Part shown: positions 47,796 to 56,501 of the stretch, one piece after another
Layout: the number at the start of each line of letters is the position of its first letter
Position numbering within the stretch: position 1 is the stretch's first letter
Assembly: GCF_900111515.1 (NCBI RefSeq)
Contig: NZ_FOHS01000002.1
Location: forward strand, 868,001-932,000
Reading direction: 5' to 3'
DNA: 64,000 nucleotides
DNA from: Hymenobacter actinosclerus
GTDB taxonomy: Bacteria; Bacteroidota; Bacteroidia; Cytophagales; Hymenobacteraceae
Program-made: the position numbers and the translations under genes
The notes under the pieces: generated by a model
Seen by the model: only the letters and a program-made list of their open reading frames with translations
What the model was told of the DNA's origin: nothing
Database searches by the model: none

Positions 47796-49274
47796 ATGCG
47801 CCTCCTCCTTCGCGCCGATGGAAACGCCCGCATTGGCTTGGGCCACGTGATGCGGCTGCTGGCGCTGGCCGAAATCCTGCGGCCCGATTTTCCGGAGCAG
47901 CTGTTCCTGATTCGGAAGCCCGATGCAGTTCTTACCGAGCAGCTCACGGCCGCCGGCCTGGCGGTGCAGGCGTTGCCGGCTCGCCCGCTGCCCGAGGAGG
48001 CGGCCTACCTCGCCGCCCACGTGCTGCGGCCCGACGATGTGCTGGTGCTCGACGGCTATGATTTCCGCTACGACTACCAGAACACCGTGCGCGGGGCCGT
48101 GCACCGCCTGGTGTACCTCGACGATTTGCACGCCTACCCGCTAGCCGCCGACCTGGTGCTCAACCCCGCCGGCGGCCTCACGCCCGCCGATTATGAGCTG
48201 CGCCAGCCGGGGGCCCGCCTGCTCAGCGGCCCGGCCTACGCGCCGTTGCGGGCCGCTTTTAAGAGCGAGCCGGCGACAGATGCGGCGGCAGAACCCAACC
48301 CGACCACCGTGTTCGTGTGCCTGGGCGGGGCCGACCCCACCCACCAGACCCACCGCGTGGCCACCGAACTGCTGGCGCTGCCGGGCGTGCAGCAGGTGCA
48401 TGTGGTAGTAGGCGGGGCCTACCAGGGCTGGGAAGCCCTGCACGCCTGGGCCGCCGACCAACTTGGCCTCACGCTGCACCGCCAGCTGGGGGCCGAGCAG
48501 CTGGCGGCGCTGATGCGCCAGTGCGGCGCGGCCGTGTGCTCGGCCAGCACCGTGAGCTACGAATACTGCGCGGCCGGCGGCGGGCTGCTGCTGCTGCTGC
48601 CCACCGCTGCCAATCAGCAGGATATCAACCGGTTTTTGCTCAGCCAGAACCTGGCCCGGCCCTACACGGCGGCGGCCAACATCCTCACCTCGCCCGAGGC
48701 CAGCCGAATCGCGGCCGAAATGCAGGCCGCCCAGTGCCGGGTGTTCGACGGGCAGGCCCCCGTGCGCCTTCGTCAGGAGCTGCGGGCGCTGCTGCTGCCC
48801 CCGCCGCCCTTCGCCCTTCGCCCGGTAACGGCCGCCGACTCGGCCCAGCTGCTGACCTGGACCAACGAGCCGGCCGTGCGGCGCTTCTCCTTCAACCCCG
48901 AGCCCGTTGCCGAGGCCGACCACGAAGCCTGGCTGGCCGCCCGGCTGGCCGACGAAAACGCGCTGCTGCTGCTGGCCCAGGATGCGGCCACGGGCCGGTC
49001 GGCGGGTCTTATCCGGTTCGCGGTGGAGGATGAAACGGCCACGCTTAGCTACCTGCTCGATGCCGATTTCCGGGGCCGGGGGCTGGCGCCGCTGCTGCTG
49101 CTGGCCGGCACCCGGCGGCTGCTGGCGCAATTCCCGCAGGTGCGCCGGGTGCTGGGCCACGTGCAGGCCGCCAACGCCGCCTCAGTGCACGCTTTCGAGC
49201 GGGCCGGCTTTCAGCCGGAAGCCCCGGCTGAGGCAGCCGATTCGCTGACGTTTGCCTGGCTGGGGGCGAGCTAA
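47796..49274 (+). CDS. pseG: PseG-PseH fusion: UDP-sugar hydrolase plus GNAT N-acetyltransferase
   Basis: A 492-aa fusion. Residues 1-335 are PseG, a GT-B-like hydrolase starting LLLRADGNARIGLGHVMRLL with VFVCLGGADPTHQTHR and SASTVSYEYCAAGGGLLLLL. It removes UDP from the diacetamido-altrose sugar. Residues about 340-492 are a GNAT domain (RPVTAADSAQLLTWTNEPAV, ADFRGRGLAPLLLLAG, AANAASVHAFERAGF) matching PseH, which N-acetylates C4. The two functions are usually separate genes. Fusing them, with PseH at the C-terminus, would let one polypeptide carry steps 3 and 4. Confidence 0.92.
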   Translation: MRLLLRADGNARIGLGHVMRLLALAEILRPDFPEQLFLIRKPDAVLTEQLTAAGLAVQALPARPLPEEAAYLAAHVLRPDDVLVLDGYDFRYDYQNTVRGAVHRLVYLDDLHAYPLAADLVLNPAGGLTPADYELRQPGARLLSGPAYAPLRAAFKSEPATDAAAEPNPTTVFVCLGGADPTHQTHRVATELLALPGVQQVHVVVGGAYQGWEALHAWAADQLGLTLHRQLGAEQLAALMRQCGAAVCSASTVSYEYCAAGGGLLLLLPTAANQQDINRFLLSQNLARPYTAAANILTSPEASRIAAEMQAAQCRVFDGQAPVRLRQELRALLLPPPPFALRPVTAADSAQLLTWTNEPAVRRFSFNPEPVAEADHEAWLAARLADENALLLLAQDAATGRSAGLIRFAVEDETATLSYLLDADFRGRGLAPLLLLAGTRRLLAQFPQVRRVLGHVQAANAASVHAFERAGFQPEAPAEAADSLTFAWLGAS

Positions 49275-49306
49275 CGTTTCCACTATCTCTTTCTCCTCTT
49301 ATTTGG

Positions 49307-50017
49307 ATGACGACTACTATTTCTCCGCGCGATAATTCCCACCGGGCTTACCGGAGCCGCCTTCTGTTCAAGCTGACCATTGTTTTCAATGTGGCTAACC
49401 TGATGGCCAACGCCTTGTTTATGAGCCTACCCAATGATTATCCCCTGGAAGAGCCGTATGGTTTTGGGCAGTTGGTTATTCTGTTCCAGGCTGGGGTGGT
49501 GTTGCTACTAATTCTCGTGAATATTCTTACCATCGTGTTCTTTCTGCAATGGTTCCGGCGGGCTTATTACAACCTCTGGAAGATTGGCCGCCGTCCCGAC
49601 CATACCGATGGCTGGGCGGTGGGTAGCTGGTTTATTCCGATTTTAAATTTGTCTCGGCCCTATTCCATCATGAAGGAAATCTGGTACGATACGGGCGCTA
49701 CTCCTTCGGGGGCCACCGATTCGCGCACGGTGCTACGCTGGTGGTGGGTGGCGTATCTGGTGCATACATTCAGCAACTCGCTGGCCAATACGGTAATGAA
49801 AAAGGCCGAAACGATGCCGCAAATCCTGGCGGCCCTACCACTCAGTATGTTTTCCGATCTGGCCGATATTGCCTCGGCGGCGCTTAGTATTCTGGTCATC
49901 GGCTACGTGCATCAGGCCGAGCAGCGCTGGCAGCTTCGGGTACAGTTGCAGCGGCTGGGCGAGCCGGCCCAACAGCCGGAGCAGTTGCGGCCGACCGAGG
50001 AGGAATACTACGGCTAG
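49307..50017 (+). CDS. DUF4328 membrane protein
   Basis: A 236-aa protein with about four TM segments and the DUF4328 signature WFRRAYYNLWKIGRRP followed by GWAVGSWFIPILNLSRPYSI. Function is unknown. It lies between pseGH and pseI, where no known pathway step is missing. Base composition is somewhat more AT-rich than the pse genes, so it may be an insertion. Confidence 0.85.
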   Translation: MTTTISPRDNSHRAYRSRLLFKLTIVFNVANLMANALFMSLPNDYPLEEPYGFGQLVILFQAGVVLLLILVNILTIVFFLQWFRRAYYNLWKIGRRPDHTDGWAVGSWFIPILNLSRPYSIMKEIWYDTGATPSGATDSRTVLRWWWVAYLVHTFSNSLANTVMKKAETMPQILAALPLSMFSDLADIASAALSILVIGYVHQAEQRWQLRVQLQRLGEPAQQPEQLRPTEEEYYG

Positions 50018-50029
50018 CGCCAGGCTGCG

Positions 50030-50037
50030 TATTTTTG
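50030..50037 (+). promoter_or_regulatory. -7 element TATTTTTG for pseI
   Basis: Perfect TAnnTTTG ending 4 nt before ATG 50042, so pseI can be transcribed on its own in spite of the inserted DUF4328 gene. Confidence 0.6.
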
Positions 50038-50041
50038 TAGC

Positions 50042-51082
50042 ATGACCATCTCCTTTGGCTCCCGCCTCGTGGGCCCCGACCAGCCGCCGCTTATCATTGC
50101 CGAGCTCAGCGGCAACCACAACCAGGATTTGCAGCGCGGCCTGGCCATCGTGGATGCCATGGCCGCGGCCGGGGCCCACGCCATCAAGCTCCAGACCTAC
50201 ACCGCCGATACCATGACCCTGCCCGGGGCCTACCGCATCGACGACCCCGCCTCGCTCTGGTACGGCCGCGAGCTGCACGAGCTGTATCAGCAGGCCCACA
50301 CGCCCTGGGAGTGGCACCAGCCGCTATTTGAGCGCGCCCGGCAGCACGGCATGCTGGCTTTCAGCTCGCCGTTTGACGAAACGGCCGTCGATTTTCTGGA
50401 AACCCTCGACGTGCCGGCCTATAAAATTGCCTCCTTCGAGAACACCGACTGGCCGCTGCTGCGCCGGGTAGCGGCCACCAGCAAACCCGTAATCATGAGT
50501 ACCGGCGCCAGCACGTTGGCCGAAGTGGCCGAAGCCGTGCAGGTGCTGCGCGAGGCCGGCTGCCGCGAGCTGGTGCTGCTCAAGTGCACCAGCACCTACC
50601 CCGCCACGCCCCTCAATACCAACCTGCGCACCCTGCCCCACTTCCAGCAGCTCTTCCCCGACGCGCTGGTGGGCCTCTCCGACCACACCATGGGCGTGGG
50701 CGCCTCGGTAGCCGCCGTGGCGCTGGGCGCCTGCGTTATCGAAAAGCACGTAACCCTGCGCCGCGCCGACGGCGGGGTAGATTCGGCCTTTTCGCTGGAG
50801 CCCGCGGAAGTGGCCCAACTGGTAACCGAAACCGAGCGGGCCTGGCAGGCGCTGGGCCAGGTGCAGTACGGCGTGCAACGGGCCGAAGAGAAAAGCCGCC
50901 TCTACAAACGCTCCCTCTACGTAGCCCAGGATGTGGCCGCCGGCGAACTTTTCACCAAGGAAAACCTGCGCGTGGTGCGCCCCGGCGACGGCCTGCCCCC
51001 CCGCTACCTCGACCAGCTGCTCGGCAAGCCCGCCCGCCAGAGTCTGTCGGCCGGTACCCCGCTTACTTGGGAGGCTTTGTAG
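50042..51082 (+). CDS. pseI: Pseudaminic acid synthase
   Basis: A 346-aa NeuB-family enzyme: IIAELSGNHNQDLQRGLAIV and AIKLQTYTADTMTL in the TIM barrel, VGLSDHTMGVGASVAAVALG, and the C-terminal SAF/antifreeze-like domain (VVRPGDGLPPRYLDQLLG). It condenses the 2,4-diacetamido altrose sugar with phosphoenolpyruvate to form pseudaminic acid. The NHNQ and QTYT motifs are typical of PseI rather than sialic acid synthase. A 21-nt gap leads to the next gene. Confidence 0.95.
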   Translation: MTISFGSRLVGPDQPPLIIAELSGNHNQDLQRGLAIVDAMAAAGAHAIKLQTYTADTMTLPGAYRIDDPASLWYGRELHELYQQAHTPWEWHQPLFERARQHGMLAFSSPFDETAVDFLETLDVPAYKIASFENTDWPLLRRVAATSKPVIMSTGASTLAEVAEAVQVLREAGCRELVLLKCTSTYPATPLNTNLRTLPHFQQLFPDALVGLSDHTMGVGASVAAVALGACVIEKHVTLRRADGGVDSAFSLEPAEVAQLVTETERAWQALGQVQYGVQRAEEKSRLYKRSLYVAQDVAAGELFTKENLRVVRPGDGLPPRYLDQLLGKPARQSLSAGTPLTWEAL

Positions 51083-51103
51083 CCTGTATTCCACCACGGT
51101 TTA

Positions 51104-52468
51104 ATGTCTCATTCTACGTCCCCTGAAGAATCGTCAGGCTCCCCCCTCTCCGGAGGAGAGGGGGGCCGGGGGGGTGAGGTAACCCGCCTGCGCGACATCC
51201 TCCAGCTGCGCTTCACTGACCTGTTCTCCTCGCTCCCAGCCCATACCCTGGAGCCGATTTCGCCGGCCAGCCCCTGGAAACGGCTGCTGAAGGTGCTGGG
51301 CTACGCAGGGCTGCGGCTGGTGGGCAACGTGTTCCAGAAGGTGCGCAACCCCGAGCAACTGGGCGGCAAAGTGTGGCTCTATGTGGTGAGCCAGAACAAC
51401 TACGATGCGCTGCACTTCCTGCGCGAGGCCCTGCCCGACGCCGTGCTGGTGGCCGGCCAAAGCAAGCAGATTGGCCGCTACAACGGGCAGGTAAACCGCC
51501 TCTCGCTGCGGCGCAAGCTGCTGTACTATGGGCAGCTGCCGGGCGTGTACCGGGCCCTGCGGCGCACCGAGGGCAAGCGGGCCTGGCGGTTTTTCGATTT
51601 GATTTTCAACGCCATTGGCTACTACGAGGTGTACCGGCGGGACCTGCGCCACTACCGACCCCGGGCCGTGGTATTTGCCAACGACCACAACGACGATGCC
51701 CGCGCCCTGCTGCTGGCCTGCCGCGCCGAGGGCGTGCCCACGGCTTACGTGCAGCACGCCAGCGTCAGCACCAGCTTCCCCCCGCTGGGTTTCGATTTGA
51801 GTTTGCTCGAAGGCCAGGATGCGCTGGACAAGTACCGGCAGTGCGGCCCCGTGACGGGCCAGGTGCAGCTGGTAGGCATGCCCAAGGCTGACGCCTTTTT
51901 AGCCCGCCGCAACACCGCGCCCGCCGTGCGCCGGGTGGCCCTGGCCTGCAACACCCTCGACGACACCGCCGCCATTGCGGCCACCGTAGCCTACCTGCTG
52001 ACTGAATTCCCCGACCTCACCTTCACCCTCCGCCCCCACCCCGGCGACACCCGCGACTTCTCGTTTTTGGCCACCCGGCACCCGGCGCTGCGCTTCTCCG
52101 ATGCCCGGCAGGAAAGTGTGTTTGAGTTTCTGCTCGGACACGACGCGCTGATTGCCGCCGACACCAGCACCCACCTGGAAGCCACGCTGCTGAACCTGGC
52201 CAGCGTGTACTTCCGCTTCGGGACCCACGGCATTGCCGACGACTACTACGGCTACGTGGCCCAGGGCCTGATTGAGCGGGCCGATTCGTTGCCCGAGCTG
52301 GGCGCCTGGTTGCGCCGGATGCAGCTGGCCAAACCCCTTGATCTGTATCAGCGGGCCGCCTACTACAACGCTACCCTGGGCACCCCCGACGAGAGCCACA
52401 GCCAGCAACGGGCGGCGCGACTGCTTCAGGAGTGGCTGGCGGAAGTGGCCCCGGCGGCGCGGGGGTAG
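51104..52468 (+). CDS. GT-B-like surface-glycan protein, candidate nonulosonic acid transferase
   Basis: A 454-aa protein with a CDP-glycerol-transferase/capsule-like C-terminal half: FTLRPHPGDTRDF, a His-Pro motif typical of these nucleotide-binding domains, and HDALIAADTSTHLEATLLNL. The N-terminal half includes VVFANDHNDDARALLLAC. Its place directly after pseI suggests it uses or transfers the activated sugar, but this is inference. Residues about 10-25 (GSPLSGGEGGRGGE) are encoded by a rep-E repeat, and no later start codon precedes the conserved part. Confidence 0.75.
   Translation: MSHSTSPEESSGSPLSGGEGGRGGEVTRLRDILQLRFTDLFSSLPAHTLEPISPASPWKRLLKVLGYAGLRLVGNVFQKVRNPEQLGGKVWLYVVSQNNYDALHFLREALPDAVLVAGQSKQIGRYNGQVNRLSLRRKLLYYGQLPGVYRALRRTEGKRAWRFFDLIFNAIGYYEVYRRDLRHYRPRAVVFANDHNDDARALLLACRAEGVPTAYVQHASVSTSFPPLGFDLSLLEGQDALDKYRQCGPVTGQVQLVGMPKADAFLARRNTAPAVRRVALACNTLDDTAAIAATVAYLLTEFPDLTFTLRPHPGDTRDFSFLATRHPALRFSDARQESVFEFLLGHDALIAADTSTHLEATLLNLASVYFRFGTHGIADDYYGYVAQGLIERADSLPELGAWLRRMQLAKPLDLYQRAAYYNATLGTPDESHSQQRAARLLQEWLAEVAPAARG
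51136..51180. repeat. rep-E copy 3, inside coding sequence
   Basis: GGCTCCCCCCTCTCC, GGAGGAGAGGGGGGCC and GGGGGGGTGAGG within the first codons of the 51104 gene. The frame stays open across it. Confidence 0.75.
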
Positions 52469-52477
52469 TTTCCCGCC

Positions 52478-52515
52478 GAGGTGCGCGGAGGTAATCCGCA
52501 GAGGTCCGCTGAGTT
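52478..52515. repeat. rep-G degenerate partial copy
   Basis: GAGGTGCGCGGAGG and CGCAGAGGTCCGCTGAG words as in the hairpin at 45091-45192, directly upstream of the promoter of the next gene. Confidence 0.6.
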
Positions 52516-52523
52516 GTTCTGCT

Positions 52524-52531
52524 TTACTTTG
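52524..52531 (+). promoter_or_regulatory. Probable -7 element (TTACTTTG)
   Basis: One mismatch to TAnnTTTG, ending 4 nt before ATG 52536. Confidence 0.5.
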
Positions 52532-52535
52532 CGGC

Positions 52536-53912
52536 ATGTTACCCCCTCCGCTACCCGCTGTTGAACCCATTACCGCCGAGCTGCGGCTGACGTACGTGCT
52601 GCGGCATTTTCGGGAGGCTTACTACGAGATGCCGCTCGTCAGTATTGGCTACGCGGCTACGCGACCCCAGGTAGAAGTTACGGCCATTTGCCACGACTTT
52701 TTCGCGGGCACCACGCCATACCCCCAGCCGCCGGAGTGGCGCGAATGGGCCGGGCGGCGGCTGCCGTTTTTCTTTGACGATAAGCCGAACCGGCCGCTGC
52801 TGGAGTTGCTGCCCGAAGGCCGGGCCCGCCTCAACGCCGATGTGGTTTCGGCGGCTTTCTACCTACTGAGTGGTTGGCAGGAATTCTTCTCGGAGGAGCG
52901 CGACCAGCACGGGCGTTTTCCCTACGCGGCCAGCGTACAGGCCCGCTACGGCTTCGTGGCGGTGCCGGTCGTCAACTACTACTTCGATGTGCTGAAAACG
53001 GCCGTGGAGCACGTAGCGGGTCATCCATTGCACCCGCCTCGTTGGGCTGGCGGGGCCACCTGGGCCGCCTTCATCACCCACGACATCGACAACCTGTACA
53101 GCGCCTGGAAAGAGCCCACCAAAGCGGCTTTGCGGCGCGGCAACCTGCCCGAGTTTGGACGGCAGCTGTGGCGGCACTTCACCCGGCAAGATGCCTGGAA
53201 CAACCTGGCACTGGTGCGGCAAACCGTGGCCGAATACGGGGCCAAAAGCACGTTCTTCTTCCTGCCCGAACACCGCAAAGCTACCAACGGCACGCCGAAT
53301 GCGGATTACTCCCTTCAATCCGTTAAAGATTCTGTAGCGGCTCTGGCAGCAGCCGGAGCCGAAATTCAGCTGCACGCCAGCCTGGGCACGGCTACCGATG
53401 CCGCTCAGCTAGACCGCGAGGTAATAGCTCTGGCCCGGCTACCTGGAACTGAGCCGGGCATCCGGTTTCACTACCTGCAATGGGAGCCGCGGCTGACGCC
53501 TTTCGTAGTGGATGATTTGGCCTTTGAATACGATTCGACGCTGGGCTTTGCCGAGCACTACGGCTTCCGCAACTCCTACTGCCTGCCGTTTCAGCCCTTT
53601 GATTTCCGCACCGGCCAGGCCCATGATTTCCTCGAAATTCCGCTCAACGTGATGGACGCCACCCTGCATCACCCCCGCTACCTGCAACTGGCCCCCGACG
53701 AAATTCTGCCGGCCCTCACGCCCATGTTCCAGGAAATCGAGCGGTTCGGCGGCGTTTGCACGGTGCTCTGGCACAACGAGAACTTCGACCCAGCCAACCA
53801 GCGCAACGGTCCGGAGCAGTTCCGTACCATCCTGGAGTACCTTCGCGGCCGCAACGTGGCCTTCGTCAACGGCCAGGATGTTTGGGAGCAGTTGTACACA
53901 GAGCTAGGCTAA
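52536..53912 (+). CDS. Polysaccharide deacetylase-like protein (DUF7033 type)
   Basis: A 458-aa protein. An N-terminal domain of the Bacteroidota DUF7033 type (RLTYVLRHFREAYYEMPLVS) is followed by a NodB-like deacetylase domain with AAFITHDIDNLYSAWK, AKSTFFFLPEHRK and IQLHASLGTATD. The THDID motif supplies the catalytic Asp and metal site, although the second metal-His motif is altered. Such enzymes remove acetyl groups from glycans. ATG 52536 is chosen because the longer frame overlaps the previous gene and a -7-like element ends 4 nt upstream. Confidence 0.82.
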   Translation: MLPPPLPAVEPITAELRLTYVLRHFREAYYEMPLVSIGYAATRPQVEVTAICHDFFAGTTPYPQPPEWREWAGRRLPFFFDDKPNRPLLELLPEGRARLNADVVSAAFYLLSGWQEFFSEERDQHGRFPYAASVQARYGFVAVPVVNYYFDVLKTAVEHVAGHPLHPPRWAGGATWAAFITHDIDNLYSAWKEPTKAALRRGNLPEFGRQLWRHFTRQDAWNNLALVRQTVAEYGAKSTFFFLPEHRKATNGTPNADYSLQSVKDSVAALAAAGAEIQLHASLGTATDAAQLDREVIALARLPGTEPGIRFHYLQWEPRLTPFVVDDLAFEYDSTLGFAEHYGFRNSYCLPFQPFDFRTGQAHDFLEIPLNVMDATLHHPRYLQLAPDEILPALTPMFQEIERFGGVCTVLWHNENFDPANQRNGPEQFRTILEYLRGRNVAFVNGQDVWEQLYTELG

Positions 53913-53956
53913 GCAGAGTTGAAGTATGGCTCCTGTTCGTCACAATCGGCAGAATT

Positions 53957-54000
53957 AGCACTGCGGTAGAGATGCTTCGGCTTCGCTCAGCATGACGTTC
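53957..54000. repeat. rep-C half element, copy 3
   Basis: CACTGCGGTAGAGATGCTTC and TCGCTCAGCATGACGTTC match the right arm of copy 1 with no left arm present. Confidence 0.65.
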
Positions 54001-54017
54001 TGCTTTGCTTCGAACGT

Positions 54018-54052
54018 CAACTCACCATTTCACCACCTCACTATTTCACCGT
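54018..54052. repeat. rep-K-like single arm
   Basis: ACTCACCATTTCACCACCTC and ACTATTTCACC words, as in the right arm at 22646-22672, ending directly at the proposed TTG start of the flippase. Confidence 0.55.
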
Positions 54053-55522
54053 TTGGGTATCGTTCAGCGGCAGGGGCTGCGCAACACCGTCATTTCGTAT
54101 CTGGGGCTGGCGCTGGGCTTCGTGAGCACCACGCTGGTGCTGCCGCGGTTTTTCGAGCCCGGGCAGTTGGGCCTGACTACCACCCTGGCCTCGGTGGCGA
54201 CGCTGCTGGCGCAGGTGGCCGCGTTTGGTTTTGCCAGCGTGGGCATCCGGTTTTTCCCCTACTTCCGCAACCCCGAAAACGGCCACCACGGCTTTCTGCC
54301 CTTCCTGCTGGGCGTACCGCTGCTGGGCTTCGTGGTGGTGGCGGCCCTGTTCTGGCTGGGCAAGCCGGCGGTGCTGGGCTTCTACGAGCAGGACGCCGCC
54401 GCCCTAGGGCCGTACTATGGCTGGGGAATCGTCTTCGCGCTGTTCACGCTGCTGTATTCACTGCTCGATGCCTACCTGAAGGCGCTCTACCACACGGCTT
54501 TTTCCTCGTTTTTGCAGGACATCGTGTTGCGGCTGCTGATTCTGGGCGGGGCGCTGCTGTTTGCGCAGGGGCTGCTCACGTTTCACGGCTACGTGCTCTG
54601 GTACGTGGGCGTAAACGGGCTGCTGGTGCTGGTGCTCACGGGGTATCTGCTGCGGATTGGCGAGCTGCACTGGCGGCCGCAACGGGCGGTGCTGACGGTG
54701 CGGCCGGTGCGGGAGCTGTTCAACATGGGCGCCTTCACGCTGTTCAGCTCGCTGGCGGGGTCCATTATCATGTACATCGACGCGCTGATGGTAGGCTCGC
54801 AGGTGAGCCTGGCGGCGGCCGGCATCTATGGTATTGCTTTCAACATCAGCACGGCGCTGGCTATTCCGGCCCGCTCGCTCAACAAAATCGCCTTCCCGCT
54901 GCTGGCTAATTACTGGAAAGAGCAAAACCTGGCCGGCATGGCCGATTTCTACCGCCGCACCACCCGCCTCAACGCGCTTATCGGCTGCCTGCTGGCCCTG
55001 GGCATCGGCCTCAACCTGCCGTTCATCTACTCGCTCATGCGGGCCGAATACGCCCAGGGCACGCTAGTGGTGCTGCTGCTGCTGGGCAGCCGGCTCTTCG
55101 ACGGCATCACCGGCCTCAACGGCCTCATCCTGGTCACCTCGCCGCGCTACCGCTTCGATCTGGTGTTCAACGCCTCGCTTTCGCTGCTGATTGTGGGGCT
55201 GAACCTGCTGCTGATTCCACGCCTGGGCATGGTGGGCGCGGCCGTGGCGGCGGTGGCGGCCCAGGTCAGCATCAACCTGGCCCGCACCTGGTTTGTGTGG
55301 CGCAGCTTCGGCATGCAGCCCTTCACCTGGCAGATTCCGCTTATCCTGCTCATCACGGCCGCCGCCGGGCTGGCCGGCTGGCTGGTGCCCCCGCTGGCTT
55401 CGCCTTTACTCACAATGCTGCTGCGCTCCACCGTCATCACGGCCGTGTACGGCGGCCTCGCCCTGGCCACCGGCGCGGCCCCCGAGGCCGTGGTGCTGCT
55501 ACGGAAGCTACAGCGGCGCTAG
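54053..55522 (+). CDS. Oligosaccharide flippase (Wzx-like)
   Basis: A 489-aa polysaccharide biosynthesis protein with about 12-14 TM helices. The start reads GIVQRQGLRNTVISYLGLAL, which closely matches the usual N-terminus of Bacteroidota flippases and supports TTG 54053 over TTG 54005, whose extra residues come from a rep-K arm. It probably moves lipid-linked glycan units across the inner membrane. It closes the glycan region and overlaps the CPBP gene tail-to-tail by 4 nt. Confidence 0.87.
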   Translation: MGIVQRQGLRNTVISYLGLALGFVSTTLVLPRFFEPGQLGLTTTLASVATLLAQVAAFGFASVGIRFFPYFRNPENGHHGFLPFLLGVPLLGFVVVAALFWLGKPAVLGFYEQDAAALGPYYGWGIVFALFTLLYSLLDAYLKALYHTAFSSFLQDIVLRLLILGGALLFAQGLLTFHGYVLWYVGVNGLLVLVLTGYLLRIGELHWRPQRAVLTVRPVRELFNMGAFTLFSSLAGSIIMYIDALMVGSQVSLAAAGIYGIAFNISTALAIPARSLNKIAFPLLANYWKEQNLAGMADFYRRTTRLNALIGCLLALGIGLNLPFIYSLMRAEYAQGTLVVLLLLGSRLFDGITGLNGLILVTSPRYRFDLVFNASLSLLIVGLNLLLIPRLGMVGAAVAAVAAQVSINLARTWFVWRSFGMQPFTWQIPLILLITAAAGLAGWLVPPLASPLLTMLLRSTVITAVYGGLALATGAAPEAVVLLRKLQRR

Positions 55523-56403
55523 CTTTTAGGGTGTAGGTGGGCTGAAACTAGGCTATCAGGCACACTTGCCCAGGCGGCAGGCAGGGCCTGCCGGCTCACG
55601 CGCCACAGCAGCAGCGCCAGTACGGCTGCGGCTAGGGTCACCAAGCCGGCGTAGGCCCAGTTCGAGCCGAGTAGGCCGGGGAGCGTAGTGTGGCCTTTAG
55701 CCAATTCAGGCCGCCAAATCAGGACTCCGAAGTATACTACATTGTTGAGCGCGTGGATACCGATGCCCACCAGCAGCGAACCGGTGCGGTAACACAGCCA
55801 GCCCAGCAGCGACCCAAGAAAAAAGGCGTTCAGGCTTTGAGCCGGGTTGAAGTGGACGAGGCCAAAAAGCAGCGCCTGCTGCCCGATAGCCACCCAGGGC
55901 CGCCGCTGCCGCAGCAACCCCTGGAGCAGCAGGCCCCGAAACAGCACTTCTTCCAGCACCGGAATCACAAGGCCGCCGAGCAGCAACACCGCGGCCGGCT
56001 GCCGGGCCATGCGCTCAAACGAGGCCTGGAACCAGTTGGGCAGCTCCAGAAACTCTTGCAGCGAGAGCACCATGATAGCGGCCGCCGTCAGCAGTGGCAG
56101 GGCCGCGTACAGCCACCCCGGCGCCTGCCCCCGCACTTGCAACGGCATCATGCGCCGACCGTAGCGCCAGTACAGAAAGCCCAGCAGTACCAGGTTGCCC
56201 GCCACAATCAACACCAGGTTAGTGCTGGGCTCGTACCGCTCGTGGGGCAGGATAAAGGCCACCACCGCCAGCAACCCACCCATCACGACCAGCAGCATGA
56301 GTAGGTACCAGCCCACGAATCCCCAGCTTTCTTTCAGGGTTGGATAGGGTTGTACTGGCTGCCGCCGGGCCGCTGGCAAAGGAACGGGAACAACTGTTTC
56401 CAT
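55519..56403 (-). CDS. CPBP-family intramembrane metalloprotease
   Basis: A 294-aa membrane protein with the CPBP (Abi/CaaX protease-like) motifs: EEVLFRG (E151, E152, R156), LFGLVHFNP and a late IGIHALNN. Eight or so TM segments are seen. These glutamyl proteases process prenylated or small exported peptides, and some protect against bacteriocins. It shares its 3' end with the flippase on the opposite strand, which may be chance. Confidence 0.9.
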   Translation of the reverse strand: METVVPVPLPAARRQPVQPYPTLKESWGFVGWYLLMLLVVMGGLLAVVAFILPHERYEPSTNLVLIVAGNLVLLGFLYWRYGRRMMPLQVRGQAPGWLYAALPLLTAAAIMVLSLQEFLELPNWFQASFERMARQPAAVLLLGGLVIPVLEEVLFRGLLLQGLLRQRRPWVAIGQQALLFGLVHFNPAQSLNAFFLGSLLGWLCYRTGSLLVGIGIHALNNVVYFGVLIWRPELAKGHTTLPGLLGSNWAYAGLVTLAAAVLALLLWRVSRQALPAAWASVPDSLVSAHLHPKS

Positions 56404-56501
56404 AACTGAATAAGGAAGGTAAAGTGCGCCTGAAAATTAGCTAGCGCCACTGGTTTATAGCCGGCAGCCAGATTCCCATCGGATATCCGCAGCATCCTGG
56501 G

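Noticed and set aside
52272..52535. N-terminal extension of the deacetylase-like gene
   Set aside because: It overlaps the conserved end of the 51104 gene in another frame, and a -7-like element ends 4 nt before ATG 52536.
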